Shown here in pieces: positions 1 through 11,010 of a DNA stretch of 64,000 nucleotides (positions within the stretch are counted from its first letter, which is position 1; each line of letters begins with the position of its first letter). Location: positions 1 through 64,000 of the forward strand of contig JADIIX010000127.1 of NCBI GenBank assembly GCA_027604505.1, read 5' to 3'. This stretch comes from Gonapodya sp. JEL0774. Lineage: Eukaryota; Monoblepharomycota; Monoblepharidomycetes; Monoblepharidales; Gonapodyaceae. Position numbers and translations under genes: made by a program. A model generated the notes under the pieces. It ran no database searches, was not told the origin of the DNA, and saw nothing but the letters and a program-made list of their open reading frames with translations.

Positions 1-343
1 TTTCCCTCTGCTATCGCAATTTTGCGTCCGAGGTCGTCCGCTTAAGAAGAGCGGGGGGTGTTGTGGTATTGACACCTTGCACATGACCACAGCCTACACA
101 TGTATGTAAGGCACAACTAGCACCATATAATAAGATCACACTTCACATCATCTCACACTCCTGGCCTATCACTAGGCCACCATCCCATCATAGAGGGCTG
201 AGATCGATACGTAGTGACAGCCCCACTACGGTGTGCTCCCCAACCGCAATGACACAACTGGTTCCAACTCCCAACTGGCAATGAGGGACTGATTCAGGAT
301 TCTTGCTTTTTCGATCCATTAGTGAGGTATCTCCCATTGAAGA

Positions 344-649
344 GTGGCAAACTTCAAGACCATCATACTACGCGACGGTCAAATGAATGGAGACAAAACA
401 CCACCGTACGACTTTATTCGATCGGCTGGACACACTACAGAACACACATCAAGCGGTCAAACAAGTGATGGTGGCAAATACAACTGCCACTTCGAGCTGT
501 GGAATGCCACTGGTGGTTCTCAGAGGAGTGGGGCAATCATGGCGTCGTGGAATGAGTATTCCAGCTCAAAGAAGAGGAATGTGGAGGAAGCAGAGTGGGA
601 AGACAACTCACATAATGAAGTTGAGGAAGTGGAAAGTGATGAGGAGTAG
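344..649 (+). other. Unassigned ORF with acidic tail
   Basis: An open reading frame of 101 codons begins at ATG 344 and ends at 649. The product is hydrophilic and finishes with a glutamate/aspartate-rich tail (NEVEEVESDEE). I recognise no domain. An AT-rich patch rich in the pentamer ATTCG follows about 20 bases downstream. Acidic tails next to such sub-terminal repeats occur at the 3' end of some hAT-type transposases, but no transposase catalytic motif is visible, so a decayed element is only a guess. It may equally be a chance ORF. The rest of 1-1664 shows nothing else that I can support. Confidence 0.2.
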
Positions 650-670
650 CGTAGCGAAGGTTTTGCTAAG

Positions 671-826
671 TATTCGAATTATTCGTGATTACTTGTACAA
701 GTTCATTACTATTCGACTCGAATAGCATTTTCATTATTCGATATTTGATTCGAGCTTCAAAAGCTTATTCGTTTTGTTCGAAATTGCGATGAAGATTACA
801 TTGATATTCGATTCGTATTCGATTCG
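671..826. repeat. ATTCG-rich patch
   Basis: At least ten direct copies of ATTCG and two of the complement CGAAT lie in about 155 bp of AT-rich DNA. The densest part is the last 20 bp (about 806-826), where four copies occur almost back to back. The spacing is irregular, so this is not a simple microsatellite. It looks like a cluster of a short protein-binding or transposon sub-terminal motif. Confidence 0.6.
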
Positions 827-1664
827 TCAGGGCGTGATGAATACACTGTTGAAGATGGACTGGTCCAGAAACAGGTCCACATAGCGGGACATGAAAACCA
901 AAAGGTAGAGAAGTTGCGTCTGAAAGGAAAATCCTTGGTTGTTGAGGTGAGCGATTGATGGGCGAGTTGCTCGTCTGAAAGGTGCAAGAGCTCACCAACG
1001 GCACTGCGCGTCGAGATGAGACGTCCCACGAGAAAGCATTTGGACGAAATGTGCAAGATGTCGCCGAGCAGTCTGGCCCAGTTCATGGTTTCAACTTTGG
1101 CATGTGGTCGGGCAGATTGCTTTGGTTGTGATGGTGTTCTGCCGGGTTAATTCACCCGATCAGCCCTGCACCCTTCCCTACACACAGTCACCTTCCCATC
1201 TCTCACATTATCGCCCCCGCTCTTCTCGCATGTTCTGCGTGTTTTCTTGTGTTCTTTGCCTTCTCCGGTGTGTTCTCCTACAAGATAACCGTGATTGTCG
1301 ACTTTATGGCATCGAGAAGAACACGGATTGTGGATAGTCAAGATGTTCAGGGTGACAAGCTACCCAAAACCAACCATGATTGATTCACCTCAAAAATACA
1401 TTGTCGAGGCCTAGTAGCTTCACATCGTGCGGAAGGTACAATACGTGAGATGCATCGCAGGTGCCACTCCGCACGTGGAACATCACTGTCTGTGAACATG
1501 GGGTAGGTGCAAAGAATGTTGTCCTGTTTCAAAGACACTTGCTTGCTATTAAGACACTGTCAGTAGTTCTTGAAAAGGGGTGGTGCATTTTGGCTACCTC
1601 CGGCGGCCTTGCGAAGATCTCATTTGCGATCATCCCTCAAAACGGATACTCATCCATCTACCAA

Positions 1665-3833
1665 ATGACAGAACACAGTCAGACAAAGGGGAAGCCATTT
1701 GCAGGATTCAGTCTCCGTATGGTCATTATGACCCTCGTCCTTGCGAAGTGAGTTGCTCATCTCCCTCTCGGAACCCTTCGGAACTCCATGTTGGGTGGCA
1801 CTCACAATCTCTCACTCCAGTGCCGCAGCAGTGGCCTTAATCACTGTAGCGATGGGGGTCTCGACCAACAATAGGAGCATAACCACGTCTTCCGCTCAAG
1901 GTCTGTTCTGATCGCACTTAAAATAGTAAGACCAGAAACTAAGCAAACGCCTCTGCCATTACATAAAATCACCAAACAGCTACTCAAAAGATCGTCGCCC
2001 TTGCTGTATCGCGACAAGCTGATGCAAGTCGGTACATCTCGGATCAGATAACGTCGTACTTTGCCAAAGTGAGGAAATTCTGGATCATGTTTCACTGGGA
2101 CGACACGGAGATATCACCACTGTGCTCTTTGCAGATGTATTCGGCAGCTCAAAGTATTGCATCAGTCATTGAGCGCGGAGTTATCATGATTGGAGATACA
2201 GAGTAAGTCGATTGTAAATTTTTCCTTCTCCACAAGCCGATCATTTGCGAGCCTAACCCATTCTTTTACGACACCCATTTGTAAACTCACAATCGCGAGC
2301 GCTCTTGTGCCATTTCTGGGTACAGTCATGAGAAATATTGGCATCGCAGACACCAACGCGATGACCATTGCGTCGCACATGCCTCGCAATGCTGTCTCGC
2401 TCTTTCCTGGAGATGGAACTTTTGTATCGGGCTCATACAAGCTTATATACAGTGTATGGACAACGAACCTGACGTGTCAGCGCATGTGCCCCGTTGCCCC
2501 TTCGACGAACGGCAGTCTTTACTTTTACGGGATCGATCCAGCTAATTTCACAATACTTGGCTCCACTACGGCATTCCCGTATAATTATCCAGTTGCAAAA
2601 GCAGAGACCTTCAGCAAAATCACAAAGGGTGTGACAAAACTGGATGATCCTAGCATTGTTGGTGATATCATCTTTCAACAATTGCGGGTGCCATTGTTCG
2701 ATGCAGGCGCTATCAATCTGGGTACTGTTGAGGTAACAGTAACGATTGAGTTCTTCTCAGACTACCTCAACGTCGTTAAAAAGTCAACAACGGAGAACAC
2801 TTTGTTTTACATTCTGTCCACCAAGGCGCAAGTGTTGGCGATGTCGGGATTCTCTAATCAGAGTGAAGCAAGTCAGGTGGGATCGCATACGTTACGCCTC
2901 CCAGAATTCAGATGGGTGCTCTTCCATGGAAAGAAACTTACCAAACCAACCACCACACTAGACTCTCAAAAAGGTTGTCGATCCTCTGCTTGGAATTTCT
3001 TCTCTCAAGACAATATTTGAATTTGATCGCGACACATATCCACTCCTCAACGTCTCCGCCAAGGCTGTTTTGGAGCTGTCACGTGGGAACCTCTCGAACA
3101 TGATACCGGACACAACGTGGACACTGGAGGGCAATGTGTTCAGAGCTTCCTCGCTGACAATTTATGGCTACGAATACATTTTGGTGTCGGGAGCGTGAGT
3201 GTAGGGGTGTCGGATACATCGAGCAGTGCATTTGTAAATTTTGCTGCTTCCGGAACAGACCACTGTCTGATTATGTTGGGGATATTATACAACTCAAATC
3301 GAACCTCGAAGCCGATGGGAGCCGATCAATGCTCATTGTAGTTTTGTCGGGTGAGTTGTTTACTTTATTCTTCAGATCCACACATGTGTTGTCGCATCCA
3401 ATGATGTTTCCCTCAATCCCAGCATTGGCCGTCGTAATTATCCTTGCCATTCTGTCTCTTCTCTTTGCATGGTACTACATCACCCACCCACTGGCTGAGA
3501 TCCTGGTCATGATGAAGAAAGCAACCAAGTTCGACTTCTCCGACATCAGAAACGGATTGGGGACATCAAAGCGATCTGTCGTTAGGGAGATACATACGAC
3601 ACAGGCCAACTTCATAGAGATGATCAAAGTGTTTGCCGAGGCTCTCAAGCGTGCGTTTTGAAAGTCCTAGCAAATAATGACAAATTGGTTTCATCTAGTC
3701 CATTTTTATAACCCACTTCTTTCTAGAGAACAAAGCTCTCCTTCAGCGAAAGCCTACCACCGATCCAAGTCAGACATCGCCCGCAAGTCAGCCAACTCAA
3801 GTAGCGCTAACAAGGGGTACAACTGCGGTTTAA
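1665..3833 (+). CDS. Two-TM ecto-sensor with HAMP-like tail, no output domain
   Basis: Eight exons: 1665-1747, 1821-1900, 1980-2202, 2300-2876, 2962-3194, 3259-3350, 3423-3650 and 3727-3833, giving 540 aa. A first TM helix lies near residues 17-40 (MTLVLANAAAVALITVAMGV). A large extracytoplasmic region of roughly 370 residues follows, then a second TM helix (ALAVVIILAILSLLFAWYYI) and a HAMP-like stretch (HPLAEILVMMKKATKFDFSD). The short tail has REIHTTQANFIEMIKVFAEA and LKQNKALLQR, the kind of linker that in chytrid sensor proteins precedes a cyclase, PAS or kinase domain (recollection of the family, not a search). Here the frame stops about 30 residues later, so no catalytic module is encoded. 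Weak points: the donor at 1901 (gtctgt) and the acceptor at 2299 were chosen because they keep frame. It could be a truncated receptor or a decoy. The domain layout is firm; the function is unknown. Confidence 0.75.
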
Positions 3834-5700
3834 GGTCCTCAAGCAAAACTTCAGTTATAAGCATTTTGTGATAGTCCTCCGTACAAAAGTAATCCTTTAT
3901 AAAGTTGGTGGCGAGAGCAGGTATTCTAAGTAATGTTGGCAAGAGACGCAGCGTATTGGGACAATTACACAGCCCCACGTATTTATTTTCCTTCATTTGT
4001 TAGGATGCAGAGTTGCATCGCGAGATCTGTGGAGACGATATTAGACTACTTCCGACTGCTACCGGCGGCACCAGCTAAATGCGTTCAGGGTGGCATTTTC
4101 GTTTGCCTCCACTCCCATCTGGAAGTGCACCGGAATTGTCTGGCGCGGGGCGTCCGCATTCTGTACCACCAACGTTGCCTCAGTGTCAGACCTGACCGCT
4201 CGGGGGAGATGTGACATGTGATTCTCAAAGTCCTGTGGCATTGGAAGCTGTCATAGCCGAGTACCTGTTTGAGGACTTTGAGCGATGTTTTCTGTCAAAC
4301 GATGGTGAGCAGCTAAAGGCTTGGGTGGTTGCTTTCGGTGACAAAAGTGGGATAATTGGACTCCTATTACGAGCAAGAGCTGGAAGCGGAATATATTCCG
4401 GTGTGTACCAATGGTTGACTTCGAATCTAGATAATCAAGTAGAAGATTTCCATCGCAGGGAGCTTTTTCTTCCCCTTCTCCACCGCCTTGCTCTTGATAT
4501 CCCGCGAGACCGCAACAAGGTGGACTTTCGAGCCTGGTTTCCCATGCTGTGGTTCTCGGGTTGCCGCTCTTCGCAAGCGGAGAAACCCTCGGCACAAGCG
4601 TTTTGGGCAGATGCTGAGGCATTTCTATCTCAGAACTCTTCGAGAAGGTGAAGTGTCCTCTGCCCTTAGTCTTTTGAAGGAGGGGGAGCATGCCGGTGGT
4701 CACGAACAACACAAGTTCGGCAGAATCAAACTTCGCGGAATCTGCAGGAATCACTCTCCAGGACCTCTAGAGTCTGCGAACGTGTCGATGGCAATGCTAA
4801 CGCGGTTCTGTAGCATCTTAGTGAAGACCTCTGTCATACTCGGGTTCCGTTTGCTTGCCTCTTGCAAATCAATTGGAAATGGATAGCAACCCCGAGGAAA
4901 GTTTAAACGTACGTGTCCTTCCGCAGGACGGCTGTGGAATCATGCTTGCGTTTGAGCGTTTGATTCTGACGCGACATTGTTTCCGCTGTATGATTTTACG
5001 CTCAAACGCAAGCAACGTTCGTCCCCCTATGGAGTTCCGGAGGTCCCCCAAGTACCGCCTAACGGAGAGTCGAGTAGAGGACCGAAAGACCCAAGCAAGG
5101 TGAGCAAGGAAGGTGGAAATGGAAACCAGCATTTGGATATTCCAGCACGGTGATTGGGCAGATGTGCGTGTGCGCAGCTTTGCATGGGGAAACCTATGGG
5201 CGTATGTCGCTCTCCATGCGTGCAGCGATGACGCCCGACACGTGGCGTTGAATGCAGTTGTAATTCGATCGAGCGACTTTTCACGTCGTTTGAGGCGTTG
5301 CTGCAGAGGCTAATCCGATCAATCTTCGTGAATGCTGAATCTCTCGCGAGGGAGGTTTGATATTTGCACGGGGCGAGCCGTTCCTCTAGTCGTAAACCGT
5401 AGCCTGTCGGTGCGTTTTTCTGTCCGTGTTCTCGTATCGCTACATACGGAAACATTGCAGATGGGAAGCGTTGGAACCGGTTTTTCGGATTCCATCATCG
5501 CACGTTCATTGTTTCAATACTTTCGCTCACCAACCTGTCTGTTTTTCAGCCCTCTCCACTCTGCAGACCTTCCCGAACAAACTCACCAGCTTGTACCCAA
5601 CCCAGCATCCCTCCCTCTTCGTTCAAAGCGACCTACATCTACATCCTCTTCCTTCTCCTCAACCGCCGTTCCTAACCCTGGTCTTGCCCGGCGCTTTCTG
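3834..5700. other. Unresolved region with conflicting ORFs
   Basis: Several medium ORFs overlap on both strands. The most protein-like are 4211-4651 (+), containing VALEAVIAEYLFEDFERCF, and a short minus frame near 4059-4241. A donor-like gtgagcag interrupts the plus frame at about 4303, so it could be an exon of an unrecognised gene. I could not assemble a model with consistent phases on either strand and recognise no domain. A perfect hairpin (4943-5014) lies inside this stretch. Confidence 0.3.
4943..5014. repeat. 17-bp perfect inverted repeat, 38-nt loop
   Basis: Left arm 4943-4959 (TGCTTGCGTTTGAGCGT) pairs perfectly with right arm 4998-5014 (ACGCTCAAACGCAAGCA). The loop is 38 nt and pairing stops at a mismatch on both sides. 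No poly-T tract follows, so it does not look like a Pol III terminator. It may be a foldback remnant or an RNA hairpin. Confidence 0.8.
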
Positions 5701-5710
5701 TTTCGGATTT

Positions 5711-6192
5711 GATGACCGCCCAACATCATCCTCCCGTCCCCTACCACCCCCACGTTGATCCCCCCGGTCCCGTCAAGCGGGGCGACGGGTGGGGATCGCT
5801 CACCGTGTAATCGCGTGACCAGGGAGGGGAACGTGTTGGCGCTATGTCCAGTGATGGTGGGGAAGAGGTGAGTTGGCTGTCATTTCAGTGCGGTGAAAGC
5901 GGGAGCCTTTGAGGTGCGGATCGCCACTCTTCATGGTCGTTTTTGCCCATCTCTCGCTGCCACTCGATAACACCTACTCCTATCGTCAACCACCCCCACC
6001 CCAAGCCTATAGGGTCTCATCCCTCCAACCAGCTCCGCCGCACGCTCGCCCTCCCCCCGTCGGCCACCACTCATCGCACAACACCGGTGCTCCGTCATTG
6101 GCATCGTCCCATCCAGCTCCCCCTTCGCCAACTCGGCCCAACATGACGCCCAAATGCGGTAGAAAGGGGAAAGTTGCACAACAGAGGGTAGG
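5711..6192 (+). CDS. Possible proline-rich protein, 5' exons only
   Basis: An ATG at 5711 opens a frame starting MTAQHHPPVPYHPHVDPPGP. After an uncertain splice, a second proline-rich frame ends at about 6192 (PTRPNMTPKCGRKGKVAQQR) just before a donor-like gtaggc. Composition (P, H, S, Q) suggests a disordered regulatory region. I cannot fix the first intron, the strand assignment is not secure because the minus strand is also open here, and the 3' exons were not found. Treat the coordinates as a hint only. Confidence 0.25.
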
Positions 6193-9100
6193 CAAGACAA
6201 GTGCATAATCGGACGATCGGACGCGCATGTCTCGCTGGAGTTTCTAGAAAGGGTGGTTGCGGGTGGTGGCGCGGCGTTTTCGGCGACAGGAGGAGCACGA
6301 GCAGATGTTAGAGGAGGAATGTCGAGCTTGATATTGGGATACTCACAGCCAGAAAACCAATCCCCCGTGAGCGACACGGCGCAATTGGTCTCGCTCACCA
6401 GACTCCCCAAACCCGCGATACCGGGACCCATCGCCTTTGTGCGATCCGAACCCACAGTGTCCCCGTCTTGTCCGTCTCTCTCGTGGCGTCCCTCCCTAGT
6501 ATCGTCATTCTCGCGTTGTGCTATGAATCAGGCGCTGTGGAAGTTATCGTGGGTGGCAACGTCAGTGGAGGTTGGTCGGACGAGGTAAGGGGGCTGGAGA
6601 AGGTGTCCGAGAAGGTGTCCGAGAAGGTGTAAGCGGGCAGACCGGCGAGGTGAACCGAAAAGGAGAGAGAGGGATGTGATGGTATTCACGCCAGTCAAGG
6701 GTGGAAATGAAGTGAGGGAAACTCCAAAGAAGGCTTGTTGAAGCGCAAATTGGCAGTAAGGATGGCCCAGTTCTGGAGGGCGGCAACAGGAGCACCAACA
6801 ACAGAATACAACACAACAGCAGCAGGGTGTCCGGCCTATCGCGCCGCCGTGTGGAGGGCATGGGGATTGAATTCGGATTCGGAGGATGAGGAAAATCGGA
6901 CGGAGATGGTCGCACTTATGACCATGATTCCTGTGACAAGCCAAGCGAAGAGCAGTCGCGGCTTTAGTTTGAACAGATCTTCCGACGAGGATGAAGTGGA
7001 GGCTATTGTTGTTGATAATTCGGAGGACGATAAAAACGAGATTGAGAACGTTGGGCACTCCGTTATAGAGAGTGGAGCGGCGTGGACATTGCTACCCACG
7101 TGGACCGTTATTGAAACGGTCTTTCTCTCCTTAGTTTTGACCCCGCCGTAAACCGGAAATGCACCCAAATTCTCGGCAAACCAGGACCGAAAGATTTCGA
7201 CTTACTATCAGGCAGTTGAGAACGAACAACAAGAATGCTCAACAATGAAATTCTTGAAATCAAATGTTTATCATGGGCAAACAACAATGACAGAGGATCC
7301 GCAATGCCGGTACGACCTTCTATTCAATATTGACAAACAACCAACGCAAACCCCGCTGTGATGTCTCTTACTGAACAATCACGTACAAGACATCGCAGGT
7401 CTCCACACTCGGGACTAAGGTGACATTTAGCTGCCGCAGACCTCTCGATGTCTTTGAGTATATATTCATGACGGTTTTGCGACCACAAGAGGATCTTGTA
7501 GTCAATGGGCGGTTAATCGGTGATACTAAACTGAAAGTGAATGGGTTTGGGACGAGAAATGGTTTTGACCGTTAAATCAGCAATGAAACGTCGGTGAGGA
7601 TGGATATGGACATCTAAGCGGACGTGGAACCGTGCCTTCCAAGCCTGAGCCAAACGTACAACACTCATTTTGAACCAAGGGGTCGCATGTTTCTCGCCCT
7701 TTTTGTGCCACACTCAGCTACTTTCCGCTCGGATGTTAATCGGCTTTCCCACTGGAGAAAACGTCTTGAAAAGTCGTCAAACCCGCCGCGCTACCGCAGC
7801 GTTGGAGAATCAATGACCAGATTAGGATGAGGAAGCGCTACTGTTCTACATCGGACGGATTCGCCGCTTACTACCCTCATTTCCCTTGCGAGTGGGAACG
7901 CGGATTCCGCTGCGATGACCATTGGGCTGCTACCGCGGTACCACGTGTACGTCGGACTGTCCGTACAGGAGGGATGCTTAGTCGGAACAGAGGTGAGTGC
8001 GTTTGCTGGGGATGTCCCACTTACAAGGTACTATGGAGAATCAGGTATCATCTGTATCGGTGAGCGATGCTGGCACAGGAGCGAAGAGCCTGTAATTGAG
8101 GTCAACTGTCCAATCAAGCGAACGCCACGGCCTGCCCGCATCCCGAGGAATCATCTCAAACCGAACCATCCATGTCGTTGTGGGTCGAAACACGGACCAA
8201 GTAAAGCGGTCTCCCACACAACCGACACGTAGCCAGGCTGGCGACGGAGAGATAACGTAGGAGGATGCTGGTATGTGCACCCTGCGGGGAAATGGATGAA
8301 GGAGCGGTCACTGCTGTAGGTGGTGAGAGCAGTCGATTTGTGAAGCCGAGCAGAAGCACATTGGCGTCACACTGGTCTAACGCACAGAATTTTCATAAAT
8401 ACTACCTCCTCCCAACTCGCGGTCCTTCTCACTTTCGCCCCAAGGACAACCTTCTGCACAGATCCATCAAAACAACGCTGCTACTACAGCCAAGCACAAG
8501 AACGCCAAAATTCTCACCCACCACGCAAACGAAGTCATCTCGTGCACAAATACAATCTCGAGCTCATCCACTTGCATTTTGTCTTGAACCATTGTCAAAA
8601 TCGGAGGATCACAGGAGCGAAAGTTGTTGAATCGACAGGATAAAGATCGATATGGAGATTTGAATGGCGGATCAGATGTCAGGTTCTTGATTCCTCACAG
8701 TCAAATGGATAGCTCAGGCGGAGTCTGTAGACATGTGGAGTGACGAGTTGTGGTTGTGAATATGCGCATGGAGAGAATTAGAAGTAAGATTGACAACTGA
8801 AGCCTGTATGAGCGTCAACCGTGTGGAAGTCCGAATCTTTTGACCCGATACTTGCTCATATTCTCGCTATTCTCTCAATTTGTGTCAGAAACTGCGGAAT
8901 GATGATTGTGAGATAGGTTGACCAGTTTTGCTCTAAGCCTCGACTCGATCCAACTTGGTTCGCTTTCCTTATTAGTCAGAGCTTTAGTGTTCAGCTGAAT
9001 AGCAGCGACGTTTTCATTCACGAGTCTATATTGGAGATGTGATTCTTGCATCCACCTTGAGTGGTTAGCCAGCAAACGTGGACGACAGATGCCAACTGAC

Positions 9101-9500
9101 AACCGAATCCTCTGTGTAACACGTTTGTGAGATGTGATGGAAAACCAGGGTTCCAGAACATTTCGTTGTTCGGCGGCGTTGTGTTCTTCAGGCCCTTGTA
9201 ACTGGTTCTTGAGGAAGGAGCATCGGGAAACCGTGCCAGAAGACCGGTCAAAATGAGGGCTCGTAGACAATTCACAGCTGAGCTTCTACATCTGGCTGAT
9301 TTCTGGACCGCCATCGTGCGTTAGACGGCATCGGCGGAAGAACGCTATTGTCGGAGGTGGCGGCACGAAGAGCACCCTGCAGCGACGAAGGCATCGCGTT
9401 GACTTAGTTCATTCGGCCTCGATCGTGCACAAGCAGCGGACGACAGCAACTTTACTGTGTCGGAGACTGGCATTGGGCAGGCCGACACACCAGCCCAAGC
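6193..9500. other. Unresolved GC-rich region, competing ORFs on both strands
   Basis: Both strands carry open frames of 60-170 codons without a family I recognise. On the minus strand, 6836-7168 includes a hydrophobic helix (LLFAWLVTGIMVISATISV), and 7513-7713 and 8041-8280 read like exon fragments (for example RFHVRLDVHIHPHRRFIADL and LDWTVDLNYRLFAPVPASLT). On the plus strand, 6735-7151 ends in an acidic, serine-rich tail. No splice model joins them consistently. One or two real but divergent genes may lie here; I cannot say which strand. Confidence 0.3.
6597..6630. repeat. 12-bp tandem repeat, about 2.8 copies
   Basis: The unit GAGAAGGTGTCC is repeated nearly three times head to tail in a GC-rich, unresolved stretch. 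Confidence 0.75.
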
Positions 9501-9516
9501 TCTCCAGGGCATATGT

Positions 9517-9657
9517 GAATTCTGGGGTACCCCACCGCAAAGGGGTGGTGCCTCCTGGGGTGTTTCGCCACCACCCCAAATGACACCAGAATTCTCATCT
9601 GGGGTGTGGCAAAGCATCCGAAGCAGGCACCACCCCATGTGAGGTGCCCCAGAATTC
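9517..9657. mobile_element. Foldback / MITE-like palindromic element
   Basis: The ends are a 15-bp inverted repeat with one mismatch: GAATTCTGGGGTACC (9517-9531) and GGTGCCCCAGAATTC (9643-9657). Inside, GGGGTGGTG (9542-9550) pairs with CACCACCCC (9569-9577), and further copies of the CAGAATTC and CACCACCCC motifs occur. The 141-bp unit has no coding capacity. Nested palindromy with terminal inverted repeats fits a miniature foldback element. I see no clear target-site duplication, so the mobile-element call is an inference. Confidence 0.5.
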
Positions 9658-9906
9658 TGTTATGCGAGAACACCGCCTTCTGTTATGCGTTGCCAAGGTC
9701 CAGCACCGATGGAGAAGGCGAAGATCCCACTCCCCCTCTCCCCAGCCACCTTCTCACCAACTAAACACGGCGAAATCAATGAAAACGATGGACTGGATTC
9801 ATGATGGGTGGTCGGATGTCAGAACCCGCCCCGTCACTCAATTGAGCGAACGGAGCACCTATCGCGGCTTCCATCTCCATTATGAAACGTGAACGGTGGG
9901 AAAACG

Positions 9907-10201
9907 ATGGAAAATTGGACCAGTCAGCCCTGGGTGGAGGTGAGTGTGTTCGGCTGCTCTATTGCTGAATCACACATACTGGACGCAGTTTGACTCCATC
10001 CCCTCAGGAACTTCGATTGTAACTCTGCCCAGAGTATCTGATGGAGCCGCGACACCTCTTATAGACGAATCAGCCTTCGCCCTCCATCTCGCGGTTGCCG
10101 ACCTTCTCCCTCTCGCACCAACTTTTCCGCCCACTGCAGCCTTCTCCGACCTCCGACTCGAATCGAAAACGTCAAATACAATGAAAAGCTGCTCCTTGTA
10201 G
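9907..10201 (+). CDS. Possible small two-exon protein
   Basis: ATG 9907 opens an 11-codon exon ending at 9939 before gtgagt. An intron of 49 nt ends at 9988, and the second exon (FDSIPSGTSIVTLPRVSDGA...) runs to a stop at 10199-10201, giving 81 aa with matching phase. The product has no known domain. The minus strand is also open across most of exon 2, and an alternative reading continues through ENVKYNEKLLLVAGGYCG to another gtgagt near 10237. Low confidence. Confidence 0.3.
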
Positions 10202-11010
10202 CCGGTGGATACTGTGGACTGAACGGGTCTTGGTGGAGGTGAGTGAAGGCAGTCGTCCAACACATTGGGGGGCTTTCTTGGCGGGGGATTCCGGCCTGCG
10301 TTTGTGTTTCCGCTCACGAGGACCACCCACTATGAGAAGTGCCGGGTGAGCTGTCAGACCTCGGGGGTGGGTGTTTCTCATTAGCGAAGCATGGAGGATG
10401 TGGTGTCAACACCCGCGAGCCGTAGATAAGCATAGTATAAGCGCGCTACACTGGAATGCAAACCAAATGCAATTCAAATGTATCTCTGAGCTAAAAGTAT
10501 GCGCTTTGTGCGCTCAACGGTGAGCGCTGGTGGTTGGTTGATTGAAAGTGCCACAGGCAACAGGCTTGCATGATAACGGGGATACCTACATGGTTTACTC
10601 TACCATCGTGCGATTATGATTCCTTGCTAATGGTGTACGGATCAAAAGTGCCGCAGGCCCCGGGCTTGCAGGGGAACCAAGTCCGACCGCAACATGCGGA
10701 GAACTGCCTAATGTATTGAAAGTGGCCATAAAAACTACATGCCTACTCTAAAAGCTATGCCCGTAAACATGTGTGCACTCTCTGTTTGTGCGTGCGGCTC
10801 CCACTTGCACTGCCGTGTGCGCCTCACACCGCACCCACCACAACGCCGCAACAACCTACCACACCGCTCCCACCTCCTCCCGCACTCTCTCTACTCAACG
10901 AGCTTGAATCGCTAGTCATGAAGGTATTTAATTCGTCTCACTTCTCAACATTCCCTCCGCACCGCCTACTCAAACTGTCTTATTTTAATTGTGGTTCCGC
11001 CAACGCAATG
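10202..11010. other. No gene seen; short direct repeat
   Basis: No coding frame that I can support. An imperfect 26-nt direct repeat (AAAGTGCCACAGGC... and AAAGTGCCGCAGGC..., 22 of 26 matching) sits at 10545-10570 and 10645-10670, exactly 100 bp apart. Confidence 0.5.

Noticed and set aside
344-826. hAT transposon remnant
   Set aside because: Acidic tail and motif cluster are suggestive, but there is no dimerisation motif, catalytic residue or terminal repeat, so I did not annotate it as a mobile element.
10545-10670. Two similar 26-nt blocks 100 bp apart as a CRISPR-like array
   Set aside because: Only two imperfect copies with different spacers in a eukaryotic context; no array.
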